A stretch of 38,719 nt of DNA from contig JAJFHU010000062.1 in NCBI GenBank assembly GCA_021775455.1, forward strand, positions 1 through 38,719. The letters are read 5' to 3'. The notes under the pieces are model-generated. The model was given only the letters and a program-made list of their open reading frames with translations. It was not told where the DNA came from and did no database searches. The stretch's first letter is position 1. Each line of letters starts with the position of its first letter. Source of the DNA: Hyphomicrobiales bacterium (GTDB taxonomy: Bacteria; Pseudomonadota; Alphaproteobacteria; Rhizobiales; Rhizobiaceae). Positions 1 to 6,248 of the stretch are shown piece after piece. A program made the position numbers and the translations under genes.

Positions 1-141
1 AACAATTCCTTTCGGTGTTTGACCTCTGCTTCAAAGGCGGCAACCAGTTCCCGTTGTTGTTCCAGAATTTTTCCGGTGCGGTTGATGCTGTCCATCAATG
101 CCATGCCGGTTCGGTCTATCAGTCGGGAATAATTGGTCATC
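1..141. repeat. Left copy of 141-bp terminal redundancy (circular closure)
   Basis: These 141 bases are identical to the last 141 of the window (38579-38719). The copy contains, on the minus strand, only the 5' part of the gene that is complete at 38311-38718, so it should not be counted as a second gene. The length equals the largest default k-mer of the MEGAHIT assembler, which fits a circular or circularly permuted genome better than a biological terminal repeat. Confidence 0.95.
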
Positions 142-218
142 CTGCCGCCTTCGAAGTTGAGCGGGCTCTTTTACTCGATACAATCTGCCACGCCGCTTGG
201 CCAAGGTTTACGGCAAAA

Positions 219-248
219 ATAAATAGGGGTAAATCCCTACTCGGTCAA
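219..248 (-). promoter_or_regulatory. Leftward early promoter PL
   Basis: Read on the minus strand there is a -35 box TTGACC (248-243), a 17-base spacer and a -10 box TATTTA (225-220). An operator palindrome lies inside the spacer. Transcription would run left across the contig junction into the gene at 38718-38311 and the long leftward block. The arrangement mirrors PR at 775-801. Confidence 0.75.
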
Positions 249-264
249 GGGAAATATCCCCTTA
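224..264. promoter_or_regulatory. Operator pair OL1/OL2
   Basis: Two palindromes of the same type occur here: TAGGGGTAAATCCCTA (224-239), within the PL spacer, and AAGGGAAATATCCCCTT (247-263), directly upstream of the -35 box. The shared core GGG(G)-(A/T)-rich-CCC(C) recurs twice at 751-795 beside PR. Binding by the repressor encoded at 394-723 and by the Cro-like protein is inferred. Confidence 0.75.
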
Positions 265-330
265 ACAGATTGTAAGGAATTTGAACATTACGATTTTAGT
301 TGCTGAGGGGCATCAAATTGGAGGCATCTT

Positions 331-528
331 ATGTCTATGCACGAAATCGCCGAAGCGCAGGCATTCGTGGGGTTGATAGTGGATCTGGAGAAATCAGGCC
401 GCGTCTGTTCTGTCGAAGGATTCAAGCAATTCGATGGCAAGTTGTTTTTTGTCATCCGGCAGGGTCGCAAACTGTTCCAGCATTCGTTCGGCTCTTTTGT
501 CCAACCTAATCCCAGTCAAAATATATGA
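331..528 (+). CDS. Possible small protein antisense to the repressor 3' end
   Basis: A 65-codon reading frame starts with ATG behind GGAGG at a 6-base spacing, a strong ribosome binding site. Its last 135 bases lie antisense to the 3' end of the repressor gene. I recognise no family, and no convincing promoter is visible. It could be a chance frame, because the strong start site is the only support. If real, its transcript would oppose repressor mRNA. Confidence 0.25.
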   Translation: MSMHEIAEAQAFVGLIVDLEKSGRVCSVEGFKQFDGKLFFVIRQGRKLFQHSFGSFVQPNPSQNI

Positions 529-723
529 CGGTGATTCGTTAATTACTTCGCAAATTTGAATAAGTTTTTCGATGCTTGGTGTAGTTCTGCGTTTGTTGAA
601 AACATCGCGTAAATAAGTTGCGTCAAGCCCTGCCTGGCTGGAAATGGCAGACTTCGATAAACCGCTGTTTATAACGGACATTTCGAGTCTCTTGCGCCAA
701 TCTTGATCCATGACCATTATCAT
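394..723 (-). CDS. CI-like repressor with XRE helix-turn-helix
   Basis: This 109-residue protein has an XRE/lambda-repressor helix-turn-helix over roughly residues 15-65, with the recognition region around SKSAISSQAGLDATYLRDVF, followed by a short helical tail. It lacks the S24 autocleavage domain of lambda CI, so RecA-driven self-cleavage is not expected. It is divergent from the Cro-like gene at 812 and sits between the two operator pairs, which supports a role as the lysogeny repressor. The start is ambiguous: ATGs lie at 723, 717 and 711. AGGAAA lies far upstream of 723, while a TATGAT box at 724-719 would give an almost leaderless message starting at ATG 711 (104 residues). Confidence 0.8.
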   Translation of the reverse strand: MIMVMDQDWRKRLEMSVINSGLSKSAISSQAGLDATYLRDVFNKRRTTPSIEKLIQICEVINESPSYILTGIRLDKRAERMLEQFATLPDDKKQLAIELLESFDRTDAA

Positions 724-724
724 A
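719..724 (-). promoter_or_regulatory. Possible -10 box of the repressor promoter (PRM-like)
   Basis: TATGAT on the minus strand, with only a weak -35 (TGTTAG) 17 bases upstream. The weak -35 would fit a promoter helped by repressor bound at the neighbouring 751-762 operator, as at lambda PRM. The predicted transcript start coincides with ATG 711. This is inference from spacing alone. Confidence 0.35.
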
Positions 725-749
725 AAATATACACAGCTTTCCTAACAGT

Positions 750-796
750 CGGGGAATATCCCTAATTCTTCAATTTGACATCGGGGAAATATCCCT
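750..796. promoter_or_regulatory. Operator pair OR2/OR1
   Basis: GGGGAATATCCC (751-762) and GGGGAAATATCCC (783-795) repeat the palindrome seen at 224-263. The second lies inside the PR spacer and the first upstream of its -35. As on the left side, occupation would block polymerase. They are separated by an AT-rich stretch holding the PR -35 box. Confidence 0.8.
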
Positions 797-801
797 ATAC
801 T
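775..801 (+). promoter_or_regulatory. Rightward early promoter PR
   Basis: A perfect -35 TTGACA (775-780) is followed by TATACT (796-801) after 15 bases; ATACTT at 797 would give 16. The operator at 783-795 fills the spacer. The expected start of transcription, about 808, is only a few bases before the Cro-like ATG at 812. This promoter would drive the rightward early block. Confidence 0.75.
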
Positions 802-811
802 TCCGAATCCC

Positions 812-1003
812 ATGACGCATTCCGAACTAGTCAAACTGATCAAGGACGGTGCTACCAAACATGGCATCAAGCCTTCGCACTTTTGTTTCAAGGCGCTTAA
901 TGACGGCAAGTCATGGGATCGGATTGAAAGTGGTGGAACTGTCACCCTGAGATCGCTGGAAAAACTGAAAGCCTTTGCTGATTCGGAGGTTGCCGGAAAA
1001 TGA
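812..1003 (+). CDS. Cro-like small DNA-binding protein
   Basis: This 63-residue protein reads like a small helix-turn-helix regulator: KPSHFCFKALNDGKSWDRIE, then TVTLRSLEKLKAF near the C-terminus. It is the first gene from PR and divergent from the repressor, the usual place for cro. No Shine-Dalgarno sequence precedes the ATG (CTTCCGAATCCC), and the promoter lies so close that the message should be nearly leaderless. It probably binds the paired operators, turning down repressor synthesis and later early transcription. Function is assigned from position, size and fold signature. Confidence 0.6.
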   Translation: MTHSELVKLIKDGATKHGIKPSHFCFKALNDGKSWDRIESGGTVTLRSLEKLKAFADSEVAGK

Positions 1004-1051
1004 CCACGGGATCGAATTGCATCAGGACTTGTTTGTATGGAGTAAAAAGTC

Positions 1052-1387
1052 ATGAACTATTTCCAGAACCATATCCACCCGGATCAAAGCACAAATGCGT
1101 CCCCCAACTCTGCGTTAAAATCCACGCAACATTGCGTATGGAGGCCGGACGTATTTCGGGAGATTACAGTACAGTTCTGGGCGGCACGACCTGCCTATTA
1201 TCTCAGCCTGAATACCGGTTTTCCCGAACGTACCATCGAGCGCCATTTGCGTTTGGAAGGCGGCAAACCAAACATCGATCACGGCTTGGGATATTTCTGC
1301 ATACCCGATTTCGGCGATGCCCTGCGCGATGCGATGTCAAACGGGGGACTGGATGACGAAGGCTCCCGGAACTTCCGCCGCCTCTGA
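1052..1387 (+). CDS. Early hypothetical protein, possible HTH
   Basis: This 111-residue protein of unknown function starts with ATG behind GGAG. The central part (FWAARPAYYLSLNTGFPER, then TIERHLRLEGGKP) has the spacing of a small helix-turn-helix in which an amphipathic helix precedes a recognition helix, so a regulatory role such as a CII- or Cox-like factor is possible but not shown. The overlapping frame at 1000-1356 is rejected because it lacks a ribosome binding site. It is second in the PR operon. Confidence 0.6.
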   Translation: MNYFQNHIHPDQSTNASPNSALKSTQHCVWRPDVFREITVQFWAARPAYYLSLNTGFPERTIERHLRLEGGKPNIDHGLGYFCIPDFGDALRDAMSNGGLDDEGSRNFRRL

Positions 1388-1544
1388 AACCACCGATGCA
1401 ATAGCCCAATCGGCCATTGAGCGGAATGGCAATCCCATGCCGAAATTCGGGTTTTCCAAACCGGACCCAATGGCGCGGCTGCGCAATGCGCTGAACGGCC
1501 AACTTCAAAAACTTGAGGGGGAAGCGCCATGTGGGAATCACTGA
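1353..1544 (+). CDS. Small early hypothetical protein
   Basis: This is a 63-residue product; ATG 1353 is chosen because GGGGG lies 7 bases upstream. It overlaps the end of the previous gene and the start of the next (1529), as expected of a tightly packed early operon. The sequence is polar and unstructured at first, then basic and helical (KPDPMARLRNALNGQLQKLE). No family is recognised. Confidence 0.5.
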   Translation: MTKAPGTSAASETTDAIAQSAIERNGNPMPKFGFSKPDPMARLRNALNGQLQKLEGEAPCGNH

Positions 1545-1750
1545 TTCCGCCTGTGGAGGTTATTCTAATTGTGCCTGCATGCGTTCTGGCATTCGCATGT
1601 TTTGGCTTGGGCTTTTTCCAGTTTTCAACCGCGCCCATCTACAAAAGAAAAGGTGATGATTTTGGATACACCCTCTGCTGGCTAGGTGGTTGTGCTTCCT
1701 GGCTATGCGCAGTGCTGGTCATGGCATACTCAGCATTGATGGTGGCGTGA
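1529..1750 (+). CDS. Small two-helix membrane protein
   Basis: This 73-residue protein has two hydrophobic segments, about residues 9-33 (VEVILIVPACVLAFACFGLG region) and 47-71 (TLCWLGGCASWLCAVLVMAY), joined by a short charged loop (YKRKGDDF). The inner membrane is the likely location. The stop overlaps the next start (TGATG), so translation is coupled. A good site, GAGGGGG, precedes the ATG. The role is unknown; small early membrane proteins are often superinfection-exclusion or host-takeover factors, but nothing here proves it. Confidence 0.65.
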   Translation: MWESLIPPVEVILIVPACVLAFACFGLGFFQFSTAPIYKRKGDDFGYTLCWLGGCASWLCAVLVMAYSALMVA

Positions 1751-2478
1751 TGGATCCTCTCGACGAATTCATTGAAACCAAACGGCAACATCTTTCCAAC
1801 CTGCGCAGCGGGGCAATGGAACTTCTGGATTCGCTCGCCCGGGTTGAAAAGCGACTTGGTCAAGCGGCAGTGATTGCAAGGGGTGACAAACCCAAAGGCG
1901 GGAAAAAGCGCATTGCAAAATCCCGCACTACTTACGATGAGCGAAAAGATGCGTTGATTGAAGTGCTAAAGGCAAAGGGCGCTGGTGACGGCTGGATCCG
2001 CTGCACCTACAGCGACTTTGAAAAAGCACTGGAATGCAGTGCTCCGGTGATTTCCCAAATCCTGACAGATCTGGATGGGGAAGGCGTTATCGAAATAGAG
2101 CGGGTCAAGTCGGGAACCCGAAAAGGAAACTGGTTCATATTTCAAACCGCCAACACACTGGAAAAAGCGGAACCGGCAGAACCGGTTTTGGATGATCGTG
2201 TTGTCACGCCACCGCCGGTCAAAAGGGTGCAACAAGCGCTTTCAGTCAGCCGCAACATCGCGATTTCGGATGAAATCCTTGAACGGCTGGTTGTTGCAGC
2301 ACAGGCCAACAAGGAAGAAACAACTACCCTCGGATTCAAGTTTCTCACCGAAAAAACCGGATGCGAGCAGCCACTGGTCCGGCAGTGCATCAAATACCTG
2401 GTTGATGATGGGGAGATTGAAATCACCTATCAGGATCAAACCCAATTCACCTTCAAGCTGATTGGGGGTGAAGAATGA
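1750..2478 (+). CDS. Tandem winged-helix DNA-binding protein
   Basis: This 242-residue protein starts at the ATG that overlaps the previous stop, not at the upstream in-frame ATG (1690), which lies inside the membrane-protein gene. A helical N-terminus leads into a lysine-rich linker (GDKPKGGKKRIAKS). Then come two regions resembling winged helices: about 70-140 (DFEKALECSAPVISQILTDL, with a wing-like GTRKGNWF) and about 170-240 (FLTEKTGCEQPLVRQCIKYL). A DNA-binding or regulatory role in early phage development is likely. No named family is recognised. Confidence 0.6.
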   Translation: MDPLDEFIETKRQHLSNLRSGAMELLDSLARVEKRLGQAAVIARGDKPKGGKKRIAKSRTTYDERKDALIEVLKAKGAGDGWIRCTYSDFEKALECSAPVISQILTDLDGEGVIEIERVKSGTRKGNWFIFQTANTLEKAEPAEPVLDDRVVTPPPVKRVQQALSVSRNIAISDEILERLVVAAQANKEETTTLGFKFLTEKTGCEQPLVRQCIKYLVDDGEIEITYQDQTQFTFKLIGGEE

Positions 2479-2924
2479 GCGCGGAACCAGTCAAATTACC
2501 ATCCGGGGATATCTGGCGTTACGCAATTTCATTGCCTGATGCGGCGCGAAGAAAACTCGAAAGTGCCGCAATGCGCCGGAAAATTTCGCCGGATGCGCTG
2601 GCCCGAAAACTGGTTTTGTCCGGGCTGGGTATTCAGGAATTCACGCCGACAACTGCCAACCTCAACAAATTTCGTGAACTCGCCGGTAGTCGGGGGTTTG
2701 ATAGATGGGATGCAGAATTTTATGCCCGGATAGCGGAACAAGTTCGTGACGAAAGCAAGGCGGTAAATTGGCTTCTAGTGTGCAATCAGCGTTATCCGGA
2801 AGGTGTTGGGTTGGCCGATTTCAAAACCCGGCTGGTGGAATCCGGATTGCTTGAATTCAGCGGTAGCCGCAGCAGACACATATGCCGCCTGCCGGACTCA
2901 ATAATTTCACAGGTGATGGCATGA
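2475..2924 (+). CDS. Early hypothetical protein
   Basis: This 149-residue protein has an ATGA overlap with the previous gene and another with the next, so it is translationally coupled on both sides. The N-terminus ([19 protein letters not shown], then [10 protein letters not shown]) resembles the helix pattern of a ribbon-helix-helix or small HTH protein. The C-terminal half is mixed alpha/beta without recognisable motifs. It sits between a winged-helix protein and a GapR-like protein, so a DNA-linked role is plausible only by context. Confidence 0.55.
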   Translation: MSAEPVKLPSGDIWRYAISLPDAARRKLESAAMRRKISPDALARKLVLSGLGIQEFTPTTANLNKFRELAGSRGFDRWDAEFYARIAEQVRDESKAVNWLLVCNQRYPEGVGLADFKTRLVESGLLEFSGSRSRHICRLPDSIISQVMA

Positions 2925-3214
2925 ACGAAAAAGGTATCGGCCACAACACTGACAGCATGGTTGCCCGCGAACAACTGAAATCCATTGTCGAGCGCATCGA
3001 GCGTCTTGAAGAGGAAAAGAAGGCAATCGGTGATGACATCAAACTTGTCTATGCGGAAGCAAAGGCAAATGGATTTGATACCAAGGTGCTGAGGCAGGTC
3101 GTACGTTTGCGCAAGCTGGATATTACCGAGCGACAGGAGCAGGAAGCTGTACGCGATCTCTACATGCAGGCGCTTGGCATGTTGCCCGAATTTTCAGGTG
3201 AGGGCACAACATGA
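2921..3214 (+). CDS. GapR/DUF2312 family nucleoid-associated protein
   Basis: This 97-residue protein matches the DUF2312 family in pattern: an N-terminal coiled coil ([20 protein letters not shown]), the conserved [20 protein letters not shown] region, then VRLRKLD and a C-terminal [10 protein letters not shown]. GapR, the alphaproteobacterial family member, binds AT-rich overtwisted DNA ahead of replication forks and transcription. A phage copy may help its own replication or displace host GapR; that is inference. The start is the ATG overlapping the upstream stop. Its presence is one of the best hints of an alphaproteobacterial host. Confidence 0.85.
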   Translation: MNEKGIGHNTDSMVAREQLKSIVERIERLEEEKKAIGDDIKLVYAEAKANGFDTKVLRQVVRLRKLDITERQEQEAVRDLYMQALGMLPEFSGEGTT

Positions 3215-4509
3215 GCAAGACGGGTTACAAAAATTTCCGTTCAATATCCGAAGCCAAGCTGATGAAACTGGAAGCTCATCCATTGGCCAGTATCCTGCCA
3301 ATGGCATCGGATGAAGAAATACAATCCATCGGGCGTGACATCGCACAACGTGGTTACCGCCAGGACCGCCCAATCATGCTGCTCGACGGCAAAATTCTGG
3401 ATGGTCGAAACCGGCGCGTTGCCGTGATTGCGGCCAGGGATATCGAGAAGCGCTACGAAACTGCATACGTGGCGGACTATGACAACGAGGCCGGATCGCC
3501 ACTCGATTATGTGTTGTCGGAGAATGTCAATCGTCGCCACCTTTCCACCAGCCAGCGGGCACTTGTTGCCGCCAATGTAAATGCATGGGCTGTCGGTATG
3601 AACCAGCATACGGAAGGGTCGGAAAATTTGCCGACCCAAAAGGCTGTTGCAGGGCGGTTCCGAATATCCGACCGGATGATCAGGTCAGCCGATGCTATAC
3701 GGAAACGCGGGCACGATGAACTCATGTCAGCAGTCCAGGACGGCACCCTAAAGGTGCATGCGGCTGAAGGATTGATTGAACTGGGAGACAAGGAACTCTC
3801 CGATATTCTGGTGCGTGAACGCAAAGAGATTGTTCAACGCGCCAAGGAAATCCGCACCGAAAACAAACGCGCCAGTCGTGATCAAAAAGCGGAACGGATA
3901 AACTCCATTTCAGCCAAAGGCGGCAAGCAGATGGAGGCACTGCCGGTTGGCAAATTCCCGATTATCTATTGCGATTACCCTTATGAGAATGAAGCCTGGT
4001 CGGATGAGACCGGACAGGACCGGGGCAGGCCATATCCGACCATGAGCGTGGATGAAATCATGGCGCTGTGTGAGGGCGATAAGTCACCGGCCACCAAAGA
4101 CGCTGTTTTGTTTTTCTGGATATCAGCCAACCGCATGGATGACGGCATTGATATCATTCGACATTGGGGTTTTAATTTCATCAGCTTCTATGCCTGGAAC
4201 AAGCAGCTCCAAGGCACTGGCCGCTGGGTTCGTGACCAACATGAAGCATTGATCATCGCCAAGCGCGGCGATTTTCCGGCACCGGATGAAAGCCTGCTTG
4301 AGCGATCCATTCAATCAATAAAGCGCGGCAAGACCTCAGAAAAGCCGGTGAAGTTTGCGGAAATCATAGACAAACAATTCCCAACCCTGCCAAAGCTCGA
4401 AATGTTCCAGCGCAAGCAGTCGCTGGTTAAGGGCGACATCCGCCTGCATCGCCGCAAGGAAGGCCGGTGGGCATTCTGGGGCAATGAAAGCGGGGGTGAA
4501 GATGTTTGA
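3211..4509 (+). CDS. ParB-like / MT-A70 adenine methyltransferase fusion
   Basis: This 432-residue protein has two parts. Residues about 20-110 form a ParB/Srx-like domain with [10 protein letters not shown] and ENVNRRHLS, followed by a KorB-like helix-turn-helix ([18 protein letters not shown]). Residues about 235-425 resemble MT-A70 N6-adenine methyltransferases: IIYCDYPY stands where the usual DPPW lies, then [32 protein letters not shown] and LEMFQRK. DYPY deviates from the canonical motif, but similar variants occur in phage enzymes. It would bind DNA through the first half and methylate adenine with the second, perhaps to evade host restriction or mark the origin. No restriction partner is nearby. 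The stop lies 2 bases past the next gene's ribosome binding site. Confidence 0.85.
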   Translation: MSKTGYKNFRSISEAKLMKLEAHPLASILPMASDEEIQSIGRDIAQRGYRQDRPIMLLDGKILDGRNRRVAVIAARDIEKRYETAYVADYDNEAGSPLDYVLSENVNRRHLSTSQRALVAANVNAWAVGMNQHTEGSENLPTQKAVAGRFRISDRMIRSADAIRKRGHDELMSAVQDGTLKVHAAEGLIELGDKELSDILVRERKEIVQRAKEIRTENKRASRDQKAERINSISAKGGKQMEALPVGKFPIIYCDYPYENEAWSDETGQDRGRPYPTMSVDEIMALCEGDKSPATKDAVLFFWISANRMDDGIDIIRHWGFNFISFYAWNKQLQGTGRWVRDQHEALIIAKRGDFPAPDESLLERSIQSIKRGKTSEKPVKFAEIIDKQFPTLPKLEMFQRKQSLVKGDIRLHRRKEGRWAFWGNESGGEDV

Positions 4510-4801
4510 TCTTACACGTCTTGCGTTTGTTGCACGGCATCGCCGGGAAGAGATGGAACTGACCATGCGCAAGTTGGAGGCAATTACAGGTGTTTCCAAA
4601 AGTCAGATTTCCAGAATGGAACATGGTCAAGCGATCAGCGCAGGCAATACGTTCATGATGATGGAAGCTTTGGATATCCGGCCAGAAGATATGCTGTCCG
4701 CAAGGGCATCGGAACGGCTTGGAAAAATACGGTCATTGAAACGTGAAATTGCTTCACATGAAACGTCTAGTGAAACAAAACAACTGGAGGTAGCGGAGTG
4801 A
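4502..4801 (+). CDS. XRE-family transcriptional regulator
   Basis: This 99-residue protein has a clear N-terminal XRE helix-turn-helix (residues about 5-60: LTMRKLEAITGVSKSQISRM, then EHGQAISAGNTFMMMEAL) and a charged helical tail. ATG 4502 is chosen because GGGGGTGAAG precedes it; an upstream ATG at 4484 has a poorer site. It is a second regulator besides the repressor and Cro. Its location downstream of the methyltransferase suggests control of middle genes, but no operator can be assigned. Confidence 0.75.
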   Translation: MFDLTRLAFVARHRREEMELTMRKLEAITGVSKSQISRMEHGQAISAGNTFMMMEALDIRPEDMLSARASERLGKIRSLKREIASHETSSETKQLEVAE

Positions 4802-5283
4802 AAATCCCTGACATTGTGCGCCGGTATCTTGACGGTAAAACTCAAAAAATCATGAGCCGGTGCAAACCCGATTTCCAGATTGGCGGCAGTGAAAATCCGT
4901 ATTTGCAGCGCTGGTGGCTGATACCGAGAAACCGGTTTTTCAATATCTACTTGCACCGGGTGTTGCGCGATGACGATGACCGCGCACTGCATGATCACCC
5001 TTGGGCTTCACTGTCAATTTGTGTGCGAGGACGCCTGCGGGAGCACCTGAAGGGCGGTGACAGTCGTTTTGTTGATGCAGGTCGTGTGGTTTACCGCTCC
5101 GCCTGCTTTGCTCACCGGCTGGAACTTTATGACAAGTTTGCAGTGACGATCTTTATTACAGGACCACGCGTACGCGAATGGGGTTTTCATTGTCCAAAAG
5201 AAAGCCCTGCAGGTGGTTGGCGTCACTGGAAGGAATTTACCAGCTCCGCTGATGTGGGCGAAGTAGGCCTAGTGTGTGAATGA
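4798..5283 (+). CDS. Cupin-like phage protein
   Basis: This 161-residue protein starts with GTG, overlapping the previous stop, behind CTGGAGG. The centre carries a cupin-like metal-binding pattern: RALHDHPWASLSICVRGRLR (His65 and His67) and then CFAHRLEL (His106), in a beta-rich context. Tryptophan-rich segments follow (REWGFHCPKES and WRHWKEF). Such single-domain cupins occur in phages of alphaproteobacteria, with unknown substrate. It converges with the TagO-like gene, with only 2 bases between the stops and no obvious terminator. Confidence 0.65.
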   Translation: MKIPDIVRRYLDGKTQKIMSRCKPDFQIGGSENPYLQRWWLIPRNRFFNIYLHRVLRDDDDRALHDHPWASLSICVRGRLREHLKGGDSRFVDAGRVVYRSACFAHRLELYDKFAVTIFITGPRVREWGFHCPKESPAGGWRHWKEFTSSADVGEVGLVCE

Positions 5284-5285
5284 TG

Positions 5286-5909
5286 TCACGGCTTCCAGTT
5301 ACATGCCTTCGCCAAGGGCTCAATAGAATTTCTCAAGCCAGTTACCGGAAAATTCACAGTCGAGGAACTCTCGTTGTATGGTGTGAACCGCAGCAAAAGG
5401 GTTCCAGCAGCAAACAGCTTCTTGATCAAAGGGATCGACGACCCGCCATTCCAAAGGCCCAAGGCTTCATTGTCTGTGGAGACGCGAAGGTTTTTGTTGA
5501 ACGCCTTTTGTTTGTCAATTCGCATGGTGACTCTTCCGTTACCTGCATGATCACTCATAAAAGAGCCGCTGAAATTGAAATATGCCACTGTCGTGTTTTC
5601 TCGACATTCTATGAGCAAAATCACTTGCTGTTTTTTGTTATATCGATCAGAAAAATAGTCGGCGGAATTAAGGCTCAAATATACGTTCTGGCTGTCATCG
5701 ATTTTGGAAATTACTTTGTGAATTCGCCAAGCGCCGGTGCCTTGTTTTACAGGTTCTATCTTGATTGTTTTCTTGAACAACAGGTCGTAGCAAAGCAGCC
5801 GGTCATCATCTTCTTTTTCCTTGGCACATTGAGCGCCATCGGGCTGATGAGCAAGGATACTTCCAGGCATCACAAAAAATGCGAACACAATTGCCAGAAT
5901 AATTCTCAT
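5286..5909 (-). CDS. TagO/VasI-like exported protein (moron)
   Basis: This 207-residue protein runs opposite to all surrounding early genes. It has a signal peptide (MRIILAIVFAFFVMPGSILA, cleavage likely after Ala20). The mature part fits the T6SS-associated TagO/VasI pattern: DRLLCYDLLF near the start, SKIDDSQNVYLSL, LIECRENTTVAYFNF, RVTMRID, STDNEALGLWNG, IPLIKKLF, LLLRFTPYNESSSTVNFPVT and a closing LAKACNW. Family members are periplasmic proteins tied to type VI secretion or of unknown role in phages. A GGAGG site and its own promoter (5964-5936) support independent expression, for example from a lysogen. The AT-richer composition suggests recent acquisition. Confidence 0.75.
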   Translation of the reverse strand: MRIILAIVFAFFVMPGSILAHQPDGAQCAKEKEDDDRLLCYDLLFKKTIKIEPVKQGTGAWRIHKVISKIDDSQNVYLSLNSADYFSDRYNKKQQVILLIECRENTTVAYFNFSGSFMSDHAGNGRVTMRIDKQKAFNKNLRVSTDNEALGLWNGGSSIPLIKKLFAAGTLLLRFTPYNESSSTVNFPVTGLRNSIEPLAKACNWKP

Positions 5910-5935
5910 TCAACCCTCCACAATTACTTGACGAT

Positions 5936-5964
5936 ACTTAAGCAAATTTTGTTGCTGAATTCAA
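5936..5964 (-). promoter_or_regulatory. Promoter of the TagO-like moron
   Basis: On the minus strand TTGAAT (5964-5959), 17 bases, then TTAAGT (5941-5936), in an AT-rich setting about 26 bases ahead of the ATG; GGAGG (5919-5915) serves as ribosome binding site. The match to sigma-70 is moderate. Together with the reversed orientation it marks the gene as an autonomous moron. Confidence 0.5.
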
Positions 5965-5994
5965 ATTTGACTTTTTCCTGCAAATCAGACAGCG

Positions 5995-6012
5995 TTGTGA
6001 TGCACGTCACAA
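5995..6012. promoter_or_regulatory. CRP/FNR-type palindrome
   Basis: TTGTGATGCACGTCACAA has arms TTGTGA and TCACAA in perfect dyad symmetry around six bases, matching the classical CRP consensus TGTGA-N6-TCACA exactly. It lies between the moron promoter and the structured RNA, so it could regulate either one. It is upstream of a TATACT at 6039-6044. Regulation by a host CRP-family factor is inference. Confidence 0.55.
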
Positions 6013-6022
6013 ATGGGCGTGT

Positions 6023-6229
6023 CAGGATTGGAACCCTGTATACTTCACGGCGCTCCAGCCGCGCCATTGATGCGCGGTTTTTGAGTTTCGGACTACTTGT
6101 CCGAACTTTATGGGGTGGGCATTCAGGCCGCATTAGCGGACCTGAACATGTTTCCGTGAGGCTTGTTTCGGGTAGTTCCAACCTGTTTGTTCACCCCGCC
6201 AATTCGGTATTGGAACACCGGCTTGGCGG
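6023..6229 (+). ncRNA. Candidate structured RNA / leader with repeated kissing loops
   Basis: About 200 bases upstream of the gene at 6249 are dense in hairpins. Hairpin A is CAGG-ATTGGAAC-CCTG (6023-6038). Hairpin B is CCGCCAA...TTGGCGG (6197-6203 with 6223-6229) with an inner CGGT-ATTGGAAC-ACCG (6205-6220). Both show the identical 8-base loop ATTGGAAC. Between them GTTCCAA (6175-6181) is the perfect complement of that loop. Other stems are CCGCG/CGCGG (6059-6077), CGGAC/GTCCG (6089-6103), CAGG-CCGC/GCGG-CCTG (6124-6144) and GGGGTG/CACCCC (6112-6117 with 6192-6197). The layout recalls antisense-type immunity RNAs such as P1/P7 c4, but I cannot assign a known family. Confidence 0.5.
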
Positions 6230-6248
6230 CCAATCACGGAGACTTGCA

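Noticed and set aside
1-141. Biological direct terminal repeats of a T7- or N4-like phage
   Set aside because: The length equals an assembler k-mer, and gene order shows an operon continuing over the junction.
288-470. A 60-codon leftward frame next to the repressor
   Set aside because: It overlaps the repressor end in another frame and has no ribosome binding site.
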